NCBI GenBank assembly: GCA_002389785.1
Contig: DGQS01000047.1
Location: 1-11,278, forward strand
Length of the DNA stretch: 11,278 nucleotides
Direction: 5' to 3'
DNA from: Bacteroidetes bacterium UBA4408
GTDB lineage: Bacteria > Bacteroidota > Bacteroidia > UBA4408
A program made the position numbers and the translations under genes. Below are positions 1 to 7,364 of this stretch, piece after piece (positions within the stretch are counted from its first letter, which is position 1; each line of letters begins with the position of its first letter). The notes beneath the pieces were generated by a model. The model made no database searches. It saw only the letters and a program-made list of their open reading frames with translations, and was not told the DNA's origin.

Positions 1-53
1 CAAATAATTCCTGAAATTATCAGGCCGGATTTACTCATTGATTTTAGTTTCAT
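1..53 (-). CDS. Possible start of a further operon gene, cut by the left edge
   Basis: An ATG at 53 (minus strand), 25 bp after the batE stop, opens a frame that stays open to the window edge and reads MKLKSMSKSGLIISGII. A second in-frame ATG at 38 would give MSKSGLIISGII. A basic N-terminus followed by a hydrophobic run is what a small membrane protein or a signal sequence would look like. The position and strand suit another member of the bat operon. Only 17 codons are visible in AT-rich DNA, so an open frame of this length could be chance. I do not recognise a family. Confidence 0.4.
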   Translation of the reverse strand, partial: MKLKSMSKSGLIISGII

Positions 54-78
54 TTAGTTTCGTGTTAAGGAAGTGTAA

Positions 79-831
79 TCAAATTATTTTTACAGCACTT
101 TCCTTCATCCAGCCTTCGTTACCGTTGTCGAGTCGAATTCGAAACCAGGTATTATCCTTTTCAATGATGTTCACTTTTGTACCCTCGTGAATGATGAATA
201 AATCTTTGGAGTTTTCGCTAGGTGCACTTTTAATGGTGGCGCTTGAATTAAACAATATTGCTTCGCTTTCGGCATGCTGCTGACTGTAATTCGTTTTCGC
301 CAACAAATAAAAAGTAGCCGCAATAAAAACAGCAAGACAAAAACTTCCAAAAAACACTTGTTTACTTATGGTTGAACTGCTTATTCTAAAAACTACCAAC
401 AAGCTAAATGCAATAAATAAAGTAACAATACAGGCTATTCCCCAATCGTCGGCCGAATGCGAATGCACAAAGTCATCCCACCACGATTTAAAAATTAATT
501 GCTCTTTTGTTTCGGTTTTATCAATCGTTTTAAGATTAGCCAATTTTAAGTTTGCAAGTATGTCTTCATCTGCAGGAGCAAGCTTTTTTGCCTTTTCATA
601 ATATAAAATCGCATTGGCAATGCTGTCGGTTTTAAAATAGGCATTCGCTAAATTAAAGTACAACTCACTCGATTGATAGCCTTCATTTATCAATTGACGG
701 TAAGACGCTATTGCGGAAGAGTAGTTGTTCTTTAAATAAGCATCGTTGCCAATTTTAAACACATCGTTTTCTCCGGCTTTTATAGTAAAAGCACTCAATA
801 GAATAAAGCATAGAACCAGTATATTTTTCAT
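79..831 (-). CDS. batE: BatE: TPR and SH3-domain membrane protein
   Basis: A 250-residue protein at the end of the Bat operon. Residues 1-19 look like a signal peptide (basic MK, hydrophobic core, small residues before GEND). Residues about 23-90 contain two TPR units (NDAYLKNNYSSAIASYRQL; YFNLANAYFKTDSIANAILYYEKA), followed by two membrane segments at about 130-148 and 158-177. The C-terminus (about 187-250) reads as a bacterial SH3-like domain, with the typical EGTKVNIIE...TWFRIRL.NGNEGWM pattern. The basic loop between the two membrane segments predicts that both TPR and SH3 parts lie outside the cytoplasm. The start ATG overlaps the batD stop as ATGA, which indicates translational coupling. 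The order TPR, two TM, SH3 matches BatE of Bacteroidota. The family's molecular role is not established; TPRs suggest a scaffold and the SH3 domain might contact cell wall or partner proteins, which is inference. Confidence 0.9.
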   Translation of the reverse strand: MKNILVLCFILLSAFTIKAGENDVFKIGNDAYLKNNYSSAIASYRQLINEGYQSSELYFNLANAYFKTDSIANAILYYEKAKKLAPADEDILANLKLANLKTIDKTETKEQLIFKSWWDDFVHSHSADDWGIACIVTLFIAFSLLVVFRISSSTISKQVFFGSFCLAVFIAATFYLLAKTNYSQQHAESEAILFNSSATIKSAPSENSKDLFIIHEGTKVNIIEKDNTWFRIRLDNGNEGWMKESAVKII

Positions 832-2630
832 TTTAACTCCTCCTCTATTTTACTAATGGTAGATACTGTATCGGCATAATCAGTTTGCATAGCGCTGGTT
901 GATTTAACCGGAGCAAATCGAGCAAACTCACTTTTGTTTAACGTAAGTAACAATAAATTTATTGCCTCTTGATTGGTTCCTTTGGCTAATAATACTTCAG
1001 AAATTTTTTCTTTGGTTAATTCTACAGCCGATAAATTTAGCTTATCGCTTAAATAACCATTTATCGACTTAAATAATTCATTGTAAAATGCATCGTAATT
1101 ATTTTGTTGCAGGTAATTATTGGCTAAGGCTAAACGTTTACGTGCAATTTGTGTAGCTTTTTTGCTTTTACGACTTACCGTATCGTTCAAGCTATTGGTG
1201 TATTTTTTAAAGAATAACAAAAAGGCTGCAAACAACGACAATGGCAATAAGAGTAGCATATAAAACTTGGTGGAACCAAAAAAATCATTTCCGGTTTTCT
1301 GTAAATTGGTTTTAGTTTTAATGTAACGAATATCGTTGCCCAAAATCTTTACATCCTCTTTTGCAGTAATAACAGTAGTTCCAGCTTCGGTCTCATTGGC
1401 GGTACCCTTTTCTACGTCGAGTGTAAAATCAGGTGAATTCAGCGTGACATAACTCTTTTTAGAAATATCAAAATAAGAAAAACTAATGGGCGGTAATTGA
1501 TATTTTCCTGAATGACGAGGAATTAATAAATAATCGAAAGTACGACTCCCTGAAACTCCCGAAGTTGTAGTAGAAATTTTATCGTTAATTTTTGCATCGT
1601 AACCCTCAATTTCAGGAGGCAATTTTAATTTAAAGGGATCAATTAATTTCAGATTTCCTTTTCCTGAAAGTGTAATGTACAAATTGGTAGCATCGTTCGT
1701 TTTCAAAGTTTTGTTGGTATTGCTTAAGCGACACTCCATTCCGAAATCACCTACTGCTCCATTAAAATCTAAGGGTTTGCCTGCAGTGGGTAAAGGCATA
1801 ACCTCAATTTTAATAGGCTTACTTTTTACAGTTGCACGCAGGTCTTGATATCCACCGCCAAAAAATTGGTCAAAAAAACTATTGCTTCTACTGCGCTGTT
1901 GCACACGTTTTACAACATCCATCACCATTTCGGTAATTTCCAAGGTTCCGGCCCGCTGTGGCATGATTACAGTTTTCTTAATTTCTGCGGCTTGGTATTG
2001 AACGCCATCAAATACTTCCGGACGAAGTGTTGCTTGTTGATTAGGTGAAACTATGTCTTCACTCCAAAAACCATTAAATACAGGAGCTTTAGTTAAAGCA
2101 TTTTGAACAATACTAACCTTGGTATAAATTTTAAAGGTTACCACCAGTTGCTCTCCCACATATACTTTGCTTTTATCAACAAAAGCGCGCAAAAATAAAT
2201 CCGAGTTATCGTCACCATCCATTGCTTGTTGACCATTTCTCGAATTTTGCGAGGCAGGATTTTTCACCACATCAATAACCAGCGATTTTGAATTTACCTG
2301 TTTGCCATTTGAACTGATGGCAGCCGGTCCAATGGTAAACTTACCTTCACGTTGAGCGGCAATAATGTAAGAAAGGGAAATGGATTGCGACATGTTTCCA
2401 TTAATTATTTCCATGCTCGATGACTGATTAGGTCCTGAGAGCACAACAAAATCATGAAGATCGGGGGCTCTGAAATTGGAACCTGCTCCCTTTAAAGTAT
2501 ACGTAATTTGAAATTGCTCACCTACACCTACCTGGTTTCTACTGGTGGAAGCAACCAAAGTAGCATCCTGTGCCCAGCAAAATTGGCTTACGAATACGAA
2601 CAATAAAATGCTGAATAAATTTAGTTTCAT
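828..2630 (-). CDS. batD: BatD: large periplasmic Ig-like membrane protein
   Basis: A 600-residue protein, a usual length for BatD. A signal peptide ends at about residue 20 (FCWA|QDA). It is followed by beta-rich, Ig-like repeats: the first (about 21-122) and second (about 145-277) each carry a VGEQ motif (36-39 and 158-161), and a third spans about 290-405. Residues 251-260 are an SFFDQFFGGG segment that I recall from other BatD proteins. A single membrane helix lies at about 456-474, followed by a very basic stretch (KKYTN...SRKSKKATQIARKR) and a helical cytosolic domain to 600. That tail aligns with the tail of the BatX-like protein in the same operon. The gene starts 4 bp after batC and overlaps batE by ATGA. 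Most of the protein should be periplasmic, anchored once, with a cytosolic foot. BatD belongs to the 'oxygen tolerance' family named after B. fragilis aerotolerance; its biochemical function is unknown. Confidence 0.93.
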   Translation of the reverse strand: MKLNLFSILLFVFVSQFCWAQDATLVASTSRNQVGVGEQFQITYTLKGAGSNFRAPDLHDFVVLSGPNQSSSMEIINGNMSQSISLSYIIAAQREGKFTIGPAAISSNGKQVNSKSLVIDVVKNPASQNSRNGQQAMDGDDNSDLFLRAFVDKSKVYVGEQLVVTFKIYTKVSIVQNALTKAPVFNGFWSEDIVSPNQQATLRPEVFDGVQYQAAEIKKTVIMPQRAGTLEITEMVMDVVKRVQQRSRSNSFFDQFFGGGYQDLRATVKSKPIKIEVMPLPTAGKPLDFNGAVGDFGMECRLSNTNKTLKTNDATNLYITLSGKGNLKLIDPFKLKLPPEIEGYDAKINDKISTTTSGVSGSRTFDYLLIPRHSGKYQLPPISFSYFDISKKSYVTLNSPDFTLDVEKGTANETEAGTTVITAKEDVKILGNDIRYIKTKTNLQKTGNDFFGSTKFYMLLLLPLSLFAAFLLFFKKYTNSLNDTVSRKSKKATQIARKRLALANNYLQQNNYDAFYNELFKSINGYLSDKLNLSAVELTKEKISEVLLAKGTNQEAINLLLLTLNKSEFARFAPVKSTSAMQTDYADTVSTISKIEEELK

Positions 2631-2634
2631 TTGC

Positions 2635-3363
2635 TTACCAGTCTTTTTCTATTTGAACTTTAACTCCAACAGCTTTCTTCTTCTTTAACTTATCCTGAAC
2701 ATCCTTTTCCTGGTTATTCATCGCTTCAAGCAGGCGTTTGGCATCTTCCTTATTCATTTTTTGTGGTTGATTGTTCGCTTGCTGATCTTGTTTGTCCTTC
2801 TCCTCCTTGTTTTGCTGTTGTTCGTTTTTATCGTTTGATTTTTGGTCCTTATTGTCTTGATTTTGTTGATCTTGATTGCCTTCTGAATTTTTATTGTCTT
2901 TGCCTTTGCCGTTTTTATCTTGATTTTTTTGTTGCTCCATTTTTTTCTTGGCATAGGCTAGGTTATAGCGCGTATCTTCATCTTTGGGATTTATTTTTAA
3001 TGCTTGTTGATAGGCTTTTACACAGTCTTCGTACTTTTTATTTTCGAGCAATGAATTTCCCAGATTGTGATACGATTGTGCAAGTTTCGGTTTGTCCTTT
3101 ACTTTATGTGTCAGCGTTTCGAAAACCTGTGCTGCTTCTTCGTATTTTTTTTGCTTGTACAATGCGTCTCCTTTATTAAACAAGCCCTCAAACGATTCTT
3201 TATTTTTTTCGACTGATTTAGAATAGCTTTTTTCGGCTGCACTAAAATTATGCTTCTTGTAATATTCGTTTCCTTCTCGAATGTATTTATTTTCAGTTTG
3301 AGCAAAAGCTGAAACGATACAACATACTAACAGGCTAGCAATTATTTTTACTTGTAAGTTCAT
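2635..3363 (-). CDS. batC: BatC: secreted TPR protein with a charged Q/N/K/D linker
   Basis: A 242-residue protein with a signal peptide (1-21, cleavage likely at AFA|QTE). Three TPR units follow at about 24-57, 58-91 and 95-128, the last ending in the classical ALKINPKDED turn, with a partial fourth helix to about 142. Residues about 143-203 are a low-complexity tract of Q, N, K, D and E, likely disordered. A short structured C-terminus (KEDAKRLLEAMNNQEKDVQDKL) ends in KVQIEKDW. Cysteines 14-15 lie in the signal core but no proper lipobox precedes them, so export by signal peptidase I is more likely than lipidation. The gene starts 2 bp after the batB stop and ends 4 bp before batD. TPRs point to protein-protein contacts in the periplasm, plausibly with the VWA domains of BatA and BatB; that partner assignment is inference. 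Confidence 0.9.
   Translation of the reverse strand: MNLQVKIIASLLVCCIVSAFAQTENKYIREGNEYYKKHNFSAAEKSYSKSVEKNKESFEGLFNKGDALYKQKKYEEAAQVFETLTHKVKDKPKLAQSYHNLGNSLLENKKYEDCVKAYQQALKINPKDEDTRYNLAYAKKKMEQQKNQDKNGKGKDNKNSEGNQDQQNQDNKDQKSNDKNEQQQNKEEKDKQDQQANNQPQKMNKEDAKRLLEAMNNQEKDVQDKLKKKKAVGVKVQIEKDW
2755..2937 (-). repeat. Low-complexity coding tract in batC
   Basis: This stretch encodes about residues 143-203 of BatC, almost entirely Q, N, K, D, E and G, with repeated short units such as DQQNQDNKDQKSNDK. It is purine-rich on the coding strand and produces long spurious reading frames on both strands, including one of 138 codons on the plus strand. Such slippage-prone tracts may vary in length between strains. 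The reading frame is intact here. Confidence 0.8.
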
Positions 3364-3365
3364 TT

Positions 3366-4427
3366 CTACTTGGTTCGATTAGGAGTTGCATTTTTATTTT
3401 TTCCGAACAAATCGAGCTTAATCCACCATTTACTAATTGTTTCAGAAAGCAGTAATTCGAAGCAGAAAAAAAGCAATGCCAAAAAGATGAAAATTTGAAA
3501 ATGATCATCGTAATCGGTATAAATTTTACTTCCAAATTCATGCTTTTGCATTTTATTTATCTGTTCAAAAATAACACTCAATCCAGCTTGTGAATTAGTT
3601 GCACGAACATACATACCGTGCCCCATGGCGGAAATTTGTTGCAGGTTCGATTCATCCAGACGTGTTATTACAGTAGTACCGCTATTGTCTTTTCGGAATC
3701 CGGTTTGATGTCCGTTTTGGAAAATCGGAATTGGTGCTCCTTCCTCGGACCCCATACCAATTGTGTGTACCGCAATTCCCTTTTCTGCGGCAGCCTCAGC
3801 AGCTTTTACAGCATCGTCTTCATGATTCTCCCCATCGGTTATTACAATAATTGCTTTACTGTTTCCACTTTTAGGATCAAATGAGTTTACGGCCAAATCA
3901 ATCGCAGTTCCAATAGCAGTACCCTGAGTTGAAATCATATCCGTTGAAATATGATCGAGAAAAAGCTTGGCTGCAGCATAATCAGTAGTAACCGGCAGTT
4001 GAACGTAGGCTTGTCCTGCAAAAATTATGACACCAATTCTATCATCATGCAGGTTTTCGATTAAACGAGCAATCGAGAGTTTTGCCTTTTCCAAGCGATT
4101 GGGGCTGAGGTCTTCGGCTGTCATACTATTACTTACGTCTAGCGCAATTATTATATCAACACCTTCCCGTTTTATTTCTTCCAGTTTAGAGCCACTTTGC
4201 GGATTGGCAATTCCTATAATGAGAAAGAACAACCCGACACAAAGCAAAGCTATTTTAAGCGCCGCCTTTGAATTTGAACGATCGGGTATTAATGCAGCTA
4301 TTAATTTTTCATCTGCAAGTCGTGCCAAAGCCCGCTTACGTATACTCTTCATTGCAATAGCAACTAGTACAACAACTGGTATAAGTAGCAGTCCATACAA
4401 AAAATGAATATTTTCAAATCGTAACAC
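3366..4427 (-). CDS. batB: BatB: VWA-domain membrane protein
   Basis: A 353-residue protein with membrane helices at about 8-26, 56-74 and 307-327 and a von Willebrand factor A domain at about 88-290. The MIDAS metal site is complete: D97-x-S99-x-S101 (DVSNS), T170 (TQGT) and D198 (ITDGEN). The basic KSIRKR loop between helices 1 and 2 and the basic C-terminus predict that the VWA domain is periplasmic. Translation begins with GTG at 4427: an in-frame TAA lies three codons upstream, the next in-frame ATG is residue 26, and the MLRFENIHFLYGLLLIP N-terminus is family-like, so the GTG is well supported. It follows batA by 14 bp and precedes batC by 2 bp. MIDAS-bearing VWA domains bind protein partners through a metal ion; the partner here is unknown. 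Closely similar in design to BatA and assigned as BatB by gene order. Confidence 0.93.
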   Translation of the reverse strand: MLRFENIHFLYGLLLIPVVVLVAIAMKSIRKRALARLADEKLIAALIPDRSNSKAALKIALLCVGLFFLIIGIANPQSGSKLEEIKREGVDIIIALDVSNSMTAEDLSPNRLEKAKLSIARLIENLHDDRIGVIIFAGQAYVQLPVTTDYAAAKLFLDHISTDMISTQGTAIGTAIDLAVNSFDPKSGNSKAIIVITDGENHEDDAVKAAEAAAEKGIAVHTIGMGSEEGAPIPIFQNGHQTGFRKDNSGTTVITRLDESNLQQISAMGHGMYVRATNSQAGLSVIFEQINKMQKHEFGSKIYTDYDDHFQIFIFLALLFFCFELLLSETISKWWIKLDLFGKNKNATPNRTK

Positions 4428-4441
4428 GATTAATTAAATAG

Positions 4442-5440
4442 TTAAGTTAAACTTCTGAATACTGTATTTTTTAATCCAAATTCAAGAACCAATAAGAATA
4501 GCGCTAATAATGCGAGTGGTAGAAATAATTCAGACTTTTTAGTATAATTTTTTTCCTCTATAATGGTCTTTTCCAACTGGTCGATTTCTGCATAAATTTG
4601 TTTTAGTTTTTCATTATTGGTAGCTCTAAAATATTTACCACCGGTTAACGAAGCGATTTTTTTTAATACCGGCTCATCGATATCGCATTTTACATAATCA
4701 TATGCATATTGTCCGTTGGGGTAAATAGCTACCGGCGAATAGGCCATACCTTTGGTTCCTACTCCTATAGTATAGACTCTTATTCCAAATGGTTGGGCCA
4801 ATTCACCAGCCAATTCAGGTGAGACAGAACCGGTGTTATTTACTCCATCTGTTAATAAAATTATCACCTTGCTCTTTGCTTTGCTATTTTGAATTCTGTT
4901 TACGGCAGTGGCTAGTCCCATACCAATAGCAGTACCATCTTGTATCATTCCGGTTTTAACTCCCGAAAACAGATTTTTCAAAACAGAATGATCGGTTGTA
5001 AGTGGACATTGAGTAAAACTTTCGCCACTAAAAATAACCAGTCCAATGCGGTCATCAGGACGGCTATCGATAAATTCCATGGCTATTTCTTTGGATGCAT
5101 CCAAACGATTAGGTTTAAAATCCTGCGCCAGCATACTTGCGGAGATATCAAGCGCCAGCACTATGTCAATTCCTTCGGTTTTTAAATCCTGCCAGCTTTT
5201 TTTTGATTGAGGGCGTGCTAAAGCCAATATTAATGCAGCAAGCGCCAACATACGCAAAACGAACAAACTGTGGCGGAAATATACTTTCAGTGAAGTTTTG
5301 TTTCCGGAAAATCCGTTAAAATTTGAAATACGTAACGATGCCTTACGCGAATTATGTCGAAAGAAATACCAAATGGCAAAAGCAGGAATTACTAACAGCG
5401 CATAAAAAAAGCCCGGATTTGCAAATGCTACACCATTCAT
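4442..5440 (-). CDS. batA: BatA: VWA-domain membrane protein
   Basis: A 332-residue protein with membrane helices at about 9-28, 57-75 and 303-322 and a VWA domain at about 90-285. Its MIDAS motif is intact: D98-x-S100-x-S102 (DISAS), T170 (QDGT) and D198 (LTDGVN). The basic RHNSRK loop after helix 1 predicts that the VWA domain lies outside the cytoplasm. The N-terminus (VAFANPGFFYALLVIP) is typical of BatA, which often starts with an 'F-A-N-P' segment. The ATG overlaps the preceding gene's TGA as ATGA. It is the first of two tandem VWA genes, probably an ancient duplication with BatB, because helices and MIDAS residues fall at nearly identical positions. Expected role: metal-dependent adhesion-type contacts within a Bat complex, possibly remodelled with the help of MoxR. 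Confidence 0.93.
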   Translation of the reverse strand: MNGVAFANPGFFYALLVIPAFAIWYFFRHNSRKASLRISNFNGFSGNKTSLKVYFRHSLFVLRMLALAALILALARPQSKKSWQDLKTEGIDIVLALDISASMLAQDFKPNRLDASKEIAMEFIDSRPDDRIGLVIFSGESFTQCPLTTDHSVLKNLFSGVKTGMIQDGTAIGMGLATAVNRIQNSKAKSKVIILLTDGVNNTGSVSPELAGELAQPFGIRVYTIGVGTKGMAYSPVAIYPNGQYAYDYVKCDIDEPVLKKIASLTGGKYFRATNNEKLKQIYAEIDQLEKTIIEEKNYTKKSELFLPLALLALFLLVLEFGLKNTVFRSLT

Positions 5441-6408
5441 AGTTTTGCCTCCTTCCCTTCTAATTCAGTATAAATTGAAGCGGTAGTTTGCACAAACAAA
5501 ACAGCATCCTCCATACTTTGCTCGTTTTCGGATGGCAAAGGTTGTTCTTTTGCAAACTTCACCATATCCGAAAGCGATAATAATTGTCGCAGCTTTAATC
5601 GTAAAGCATCTTCAATGTGAATTCTACGCATACTGCGCATGGTTTCATCCGTAGTTTGTTCCATTGCTGCAATTTGAAAACGATTTTCAAGGTAGGTACG
5701 CACAATATCACTTAAGCGAATCTGATACAATTTATATTTTCCTTCTTGCCAAAGCTTTTCATTTTTGAGCTGTTCAAGCTGCTCAAGAGCAATGGTATGG
5801 GGAGGAATAATGACTTTTTGTTCAACTACTACCTGAGGTGTTACCTTACGTTTTTTCAAATAGTAAATTATCAAGAGTAATATCAATATGGCTACTGCTC
5901 CGCCAATCAGGTAAGGAATAAGTTCGCGATAATTCCAAGGTACTTCCTTAGGTCCTTTAATATCACGAATAGCTTTTGTAGTGTCAACTGCTACTGTTTG
6001 AATTTGCAGTAATAAAGCTTCTGTGTAAACCGGATTTGCCGAATCATTATCTACAGTAAATGTAAATGGAGCTATAGCAAAATAGCCTGAATCGAATGAG
6101 GTAATCAGTATCTTTTTTGTGTATCGAACACGTTGCTTATCCGAAGTAAAGCTGGTATCGATTTTACTTTGTCCTACTACTTCGATATGAGCATTAATAG
6201 TATCGTTAATTAATGGAAACTCAACTTTACTCTGAATCGGAGTTTCAATACGAAGTATCAAATTAGTTTGTTCGCCAATTTTCAGTTTTACAGAATCGAG
6301 TGAGGCACTGGCAATATTTTTTTGAGCCGATGCTTCATAAAATAAAAACATACTCAGAAAAAATCCAAGCAGAAAAGATGAACTATTAGTGGTAACTGTT
6401 CTATTCAT
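5437..6408 (-). CDS. BatX-like (DUF4381-like) single-pass protein, a small relative of BatD
   Basis: A 323-residue protein with a signal peptide (about 1-28, EASA|QKN), a beta-rich outside domain (about 30-140) that contains the motif IGEQ (44-47), one membrane helix (about 163-184) followed by KKRK, and a helical cytosolic domain (about 205-315). The cytosolic part has the pattern W..GKYKLYQIRLSDIVRTYL...TTDETM...DMVKFA, which resembles DUF4381 proteins found between DUF58 and VWA genes in proteobacterial MoxR operons. The tail also aligns without gaps with the tail of BatD (225-286 here with 512-573 there), and both share [IV]GEQ outside. The start ATG overlaps the DUF58 stop (TAATG), and the stop overlaps the batA start (ATGA). 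Function unknown. As a membrane-spanning protein next to the cytosolic MoxR and DUF58 genes it may relay between them and the VWA proteins (inference). 'BatX' is used here only as a label. Confidence 0.8.
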   Translation of the reverse strand: MNRTVTTNSSSFLLGFFLSMFLFYEASAQKNIASASLDSVKLKIGEQTNLILRIETPIQSKVEFPLINDTINAHIEVVGQSKIDTSFTSDKQRVRYTKKILITSFDSGYFAIAPFTFTVDNDSANPVYTEALLLQIQTVAVDTTKAIRDIKGPKEVPWNYRELIPYLIGGAVAILILLLIIYYLKKRKVTPQVVVEQKVIIPPHTIALEQLEQLKNEKLWQEGKYKLYQIRLSDIVRTYLENRFQIAAMEQTTDETMRSMRRIHIEDALRLKLRQLLSLSDMVKFAKEQPLPSENEQSMEDAVLFVQTTASIYTELEGKEAKL

Positions 6409-7280
6409 TACTTTGCGCGTCGCTTAAACAAATTCATCAATGGTTTGATGTAGGGTTCACGTGTGTTTATATGAGCTGCATCAACTCCGCTTCGGTTAAA
6501 TAAATTAATGAGTTGATTTTCTCGTTTTTTACTTTGCAGGGTATAGTTGTTTCTCACTGCTGCATTATTCGTATCAATCCAGCGAATTTGGCCGCTTTCT
6601 GTGTCAAAAAACTTTACTAATCCCATTGGCGGTAGAATGTTTTCGCGTTCATCAAAAATTCGCAAGGCAATGGTATCATGCTTCTTAGAGGCAATTTTTA
6701 ACGCATCCGAAAAATCTGCATCGTCAATAAAATCAGATATTACAAATGCAGTACAGCGTTTTTTAATAACGTTTGTAAAAAACTGCAACCCAAGCGCGAT
6801 ATTTGTTTTATTGTTTTGGGGTGTAAACTCTATAAGTTCACGAATAATGAGCAAAATATGACCTTTTCCTTTCTTAGGAGGAATGTATTTTTCAATTTTA
6901 TCGCTGAAAAATATCACCCCAATCTTATCGTTGTTTTGAATCGCCGAAAATGCGATAACCGCACATAATTCGGTGATCAGTTCTTTTTTTAATTGTTGTT
7001 TTGTTCCAAAGTTTTCAGAAGCGCTCACATCAACGAGCAACATTACAGTCATTTCGCGCTCTTCCTCAAATACCTTGATATAAGGGTGATTAAATCGCGC
7101 TGTAACATTCCAATCGATTGTTCGGATATCATCACCGGGCATATATTCGCGCACTTCGCTAAACGCCATACCTCTGCCTTTGAAGGCACTATGGTATTCT
7201 CCTGAAAAAATCTGGTTGGACAAGCCCCTGGATTTTATCTCAATTTTCCGTACTTTTTTTAATAATTCTGCTGTATCCAT
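6408..7280 (-). CDS. DUF58 protein with a VWA-like fold, MoxR partner
   Basis: A 290-residue cytosolic protein. The DUF58 signature is at 44-62 (REYMPGDDIRTIDWNVTAR), with FEEEREMTVMLLVDVSASE just after it. D84-x-S86-x-S88 (DVSAS), T159 and D183 (ISDFID) form a MIDAS-like set, so it may be a cytosolic VWA-type domain. There is no signal peptide or membrane helix. I start it at the ATG at 7280 (MDTAELLKKVRKIEIKSRGL), the usual N-terminus of the Bacteroidota family. The frame could be extended to a TTG at 7301, adding seven residues (MLFRNNR) that look non-native. It lies 84 bp after moxR and overlaps the next gene by one base. DUF58 genes nearly always follow moxR, which suggests that the protein is a substrate or adaptor of the ATPase; this is context-based. 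Confidence 0.92.
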   Translation of the reverse strand: MDTAELLKKVRKIEIKSRGLSNQIFSGEYHSAFKGRGMAFSEVREYMPGDDIRTIDWNVTARFNHPYIKVFEEEREMTVMLLVDVSASENFGTKQQLKKELITELCAVIAFSAIQNNDKIGVIFFSDKIEKYIPPKKGKGHILLIIRELIEFTPQNNKTNIALGLQFFTNVIKKRCTAFVISDFIDDADFSDALKIASKKHDTIALRIFDERENILPPMGLVKFFDTESGQIRWIDTNNAAVRNNYTLQSKKRENQLINLFNRSGVDAAHINTREPYIKPLMNLFKRRAK

Positions 7281-7323
7281 TCTATTATTCCGAAACAACA
7301 ATTCACTCTATTCCAACAAAATT

Positions 7324-7341
7324 GCACCTTTTCAAAGGCAC
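7324..7341 (-). other. Weak stem-loop between moxR and the DUF58 gene
   Basis: Read on the minus strand, GTGCCTT-TGAA-AAGGTGC can pair as a 7-bp stem (two G-U pairs) with a UGAA loop, followed by AATTTTGTT. It sits in the only sizeable gap of the operon. It might partly attenuate or stabilise the transcript, but the T-run is poor and the stem short, so it may have no function. Confidence 0.2.
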
Positions 7342-7364
7342 TGTGTGGCGCATTAGATAAGAAA

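Noticed and set aside
4..24. Two alternative small hairpins (ATAATT/AATTAT and CCTGA/TCAGG) that could be a bat operon terminator
   Set aside because: Stems are only 5-6 bp, there is no T-run on the minus strand, and an open frame appears to run through them.
43..62. Two tandem copies of a 10-base unit TTTAGTTTC(A/G)
   Set aside because: Only two short AT-rich copies, the first ending in the start codon of the possible edge gene; similar sequence recurs at the batD start and is probably chance.
2763..3179. A 138-codon plus-strand reading frame opposite batC
   Set aside because: It is a by-product of the low-complexity tract on the other strand; the translation is rich in F, L, C and D without family features, and batC is well supported.
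3320..3363. BatC as a lipoprotein because of CC in its signal sequence
   Set aside because: The residues before the cysteines (LLV) do not form a lipobox, and a good signal peptidase I site (AFA|Q) follows.
4027..4407. A 126-codon plus-strand frame opposite batB
   Set aside because: It overlaps a strong gene in antisense and its serine-rich translation has no recognisable domain.
7281..7301. TTG start at 7301 for the DUF58 gene
   Set aside because: The added residues MLFRNNR are not family-like, while the ATG at 7280 gives the standard N-terminus.
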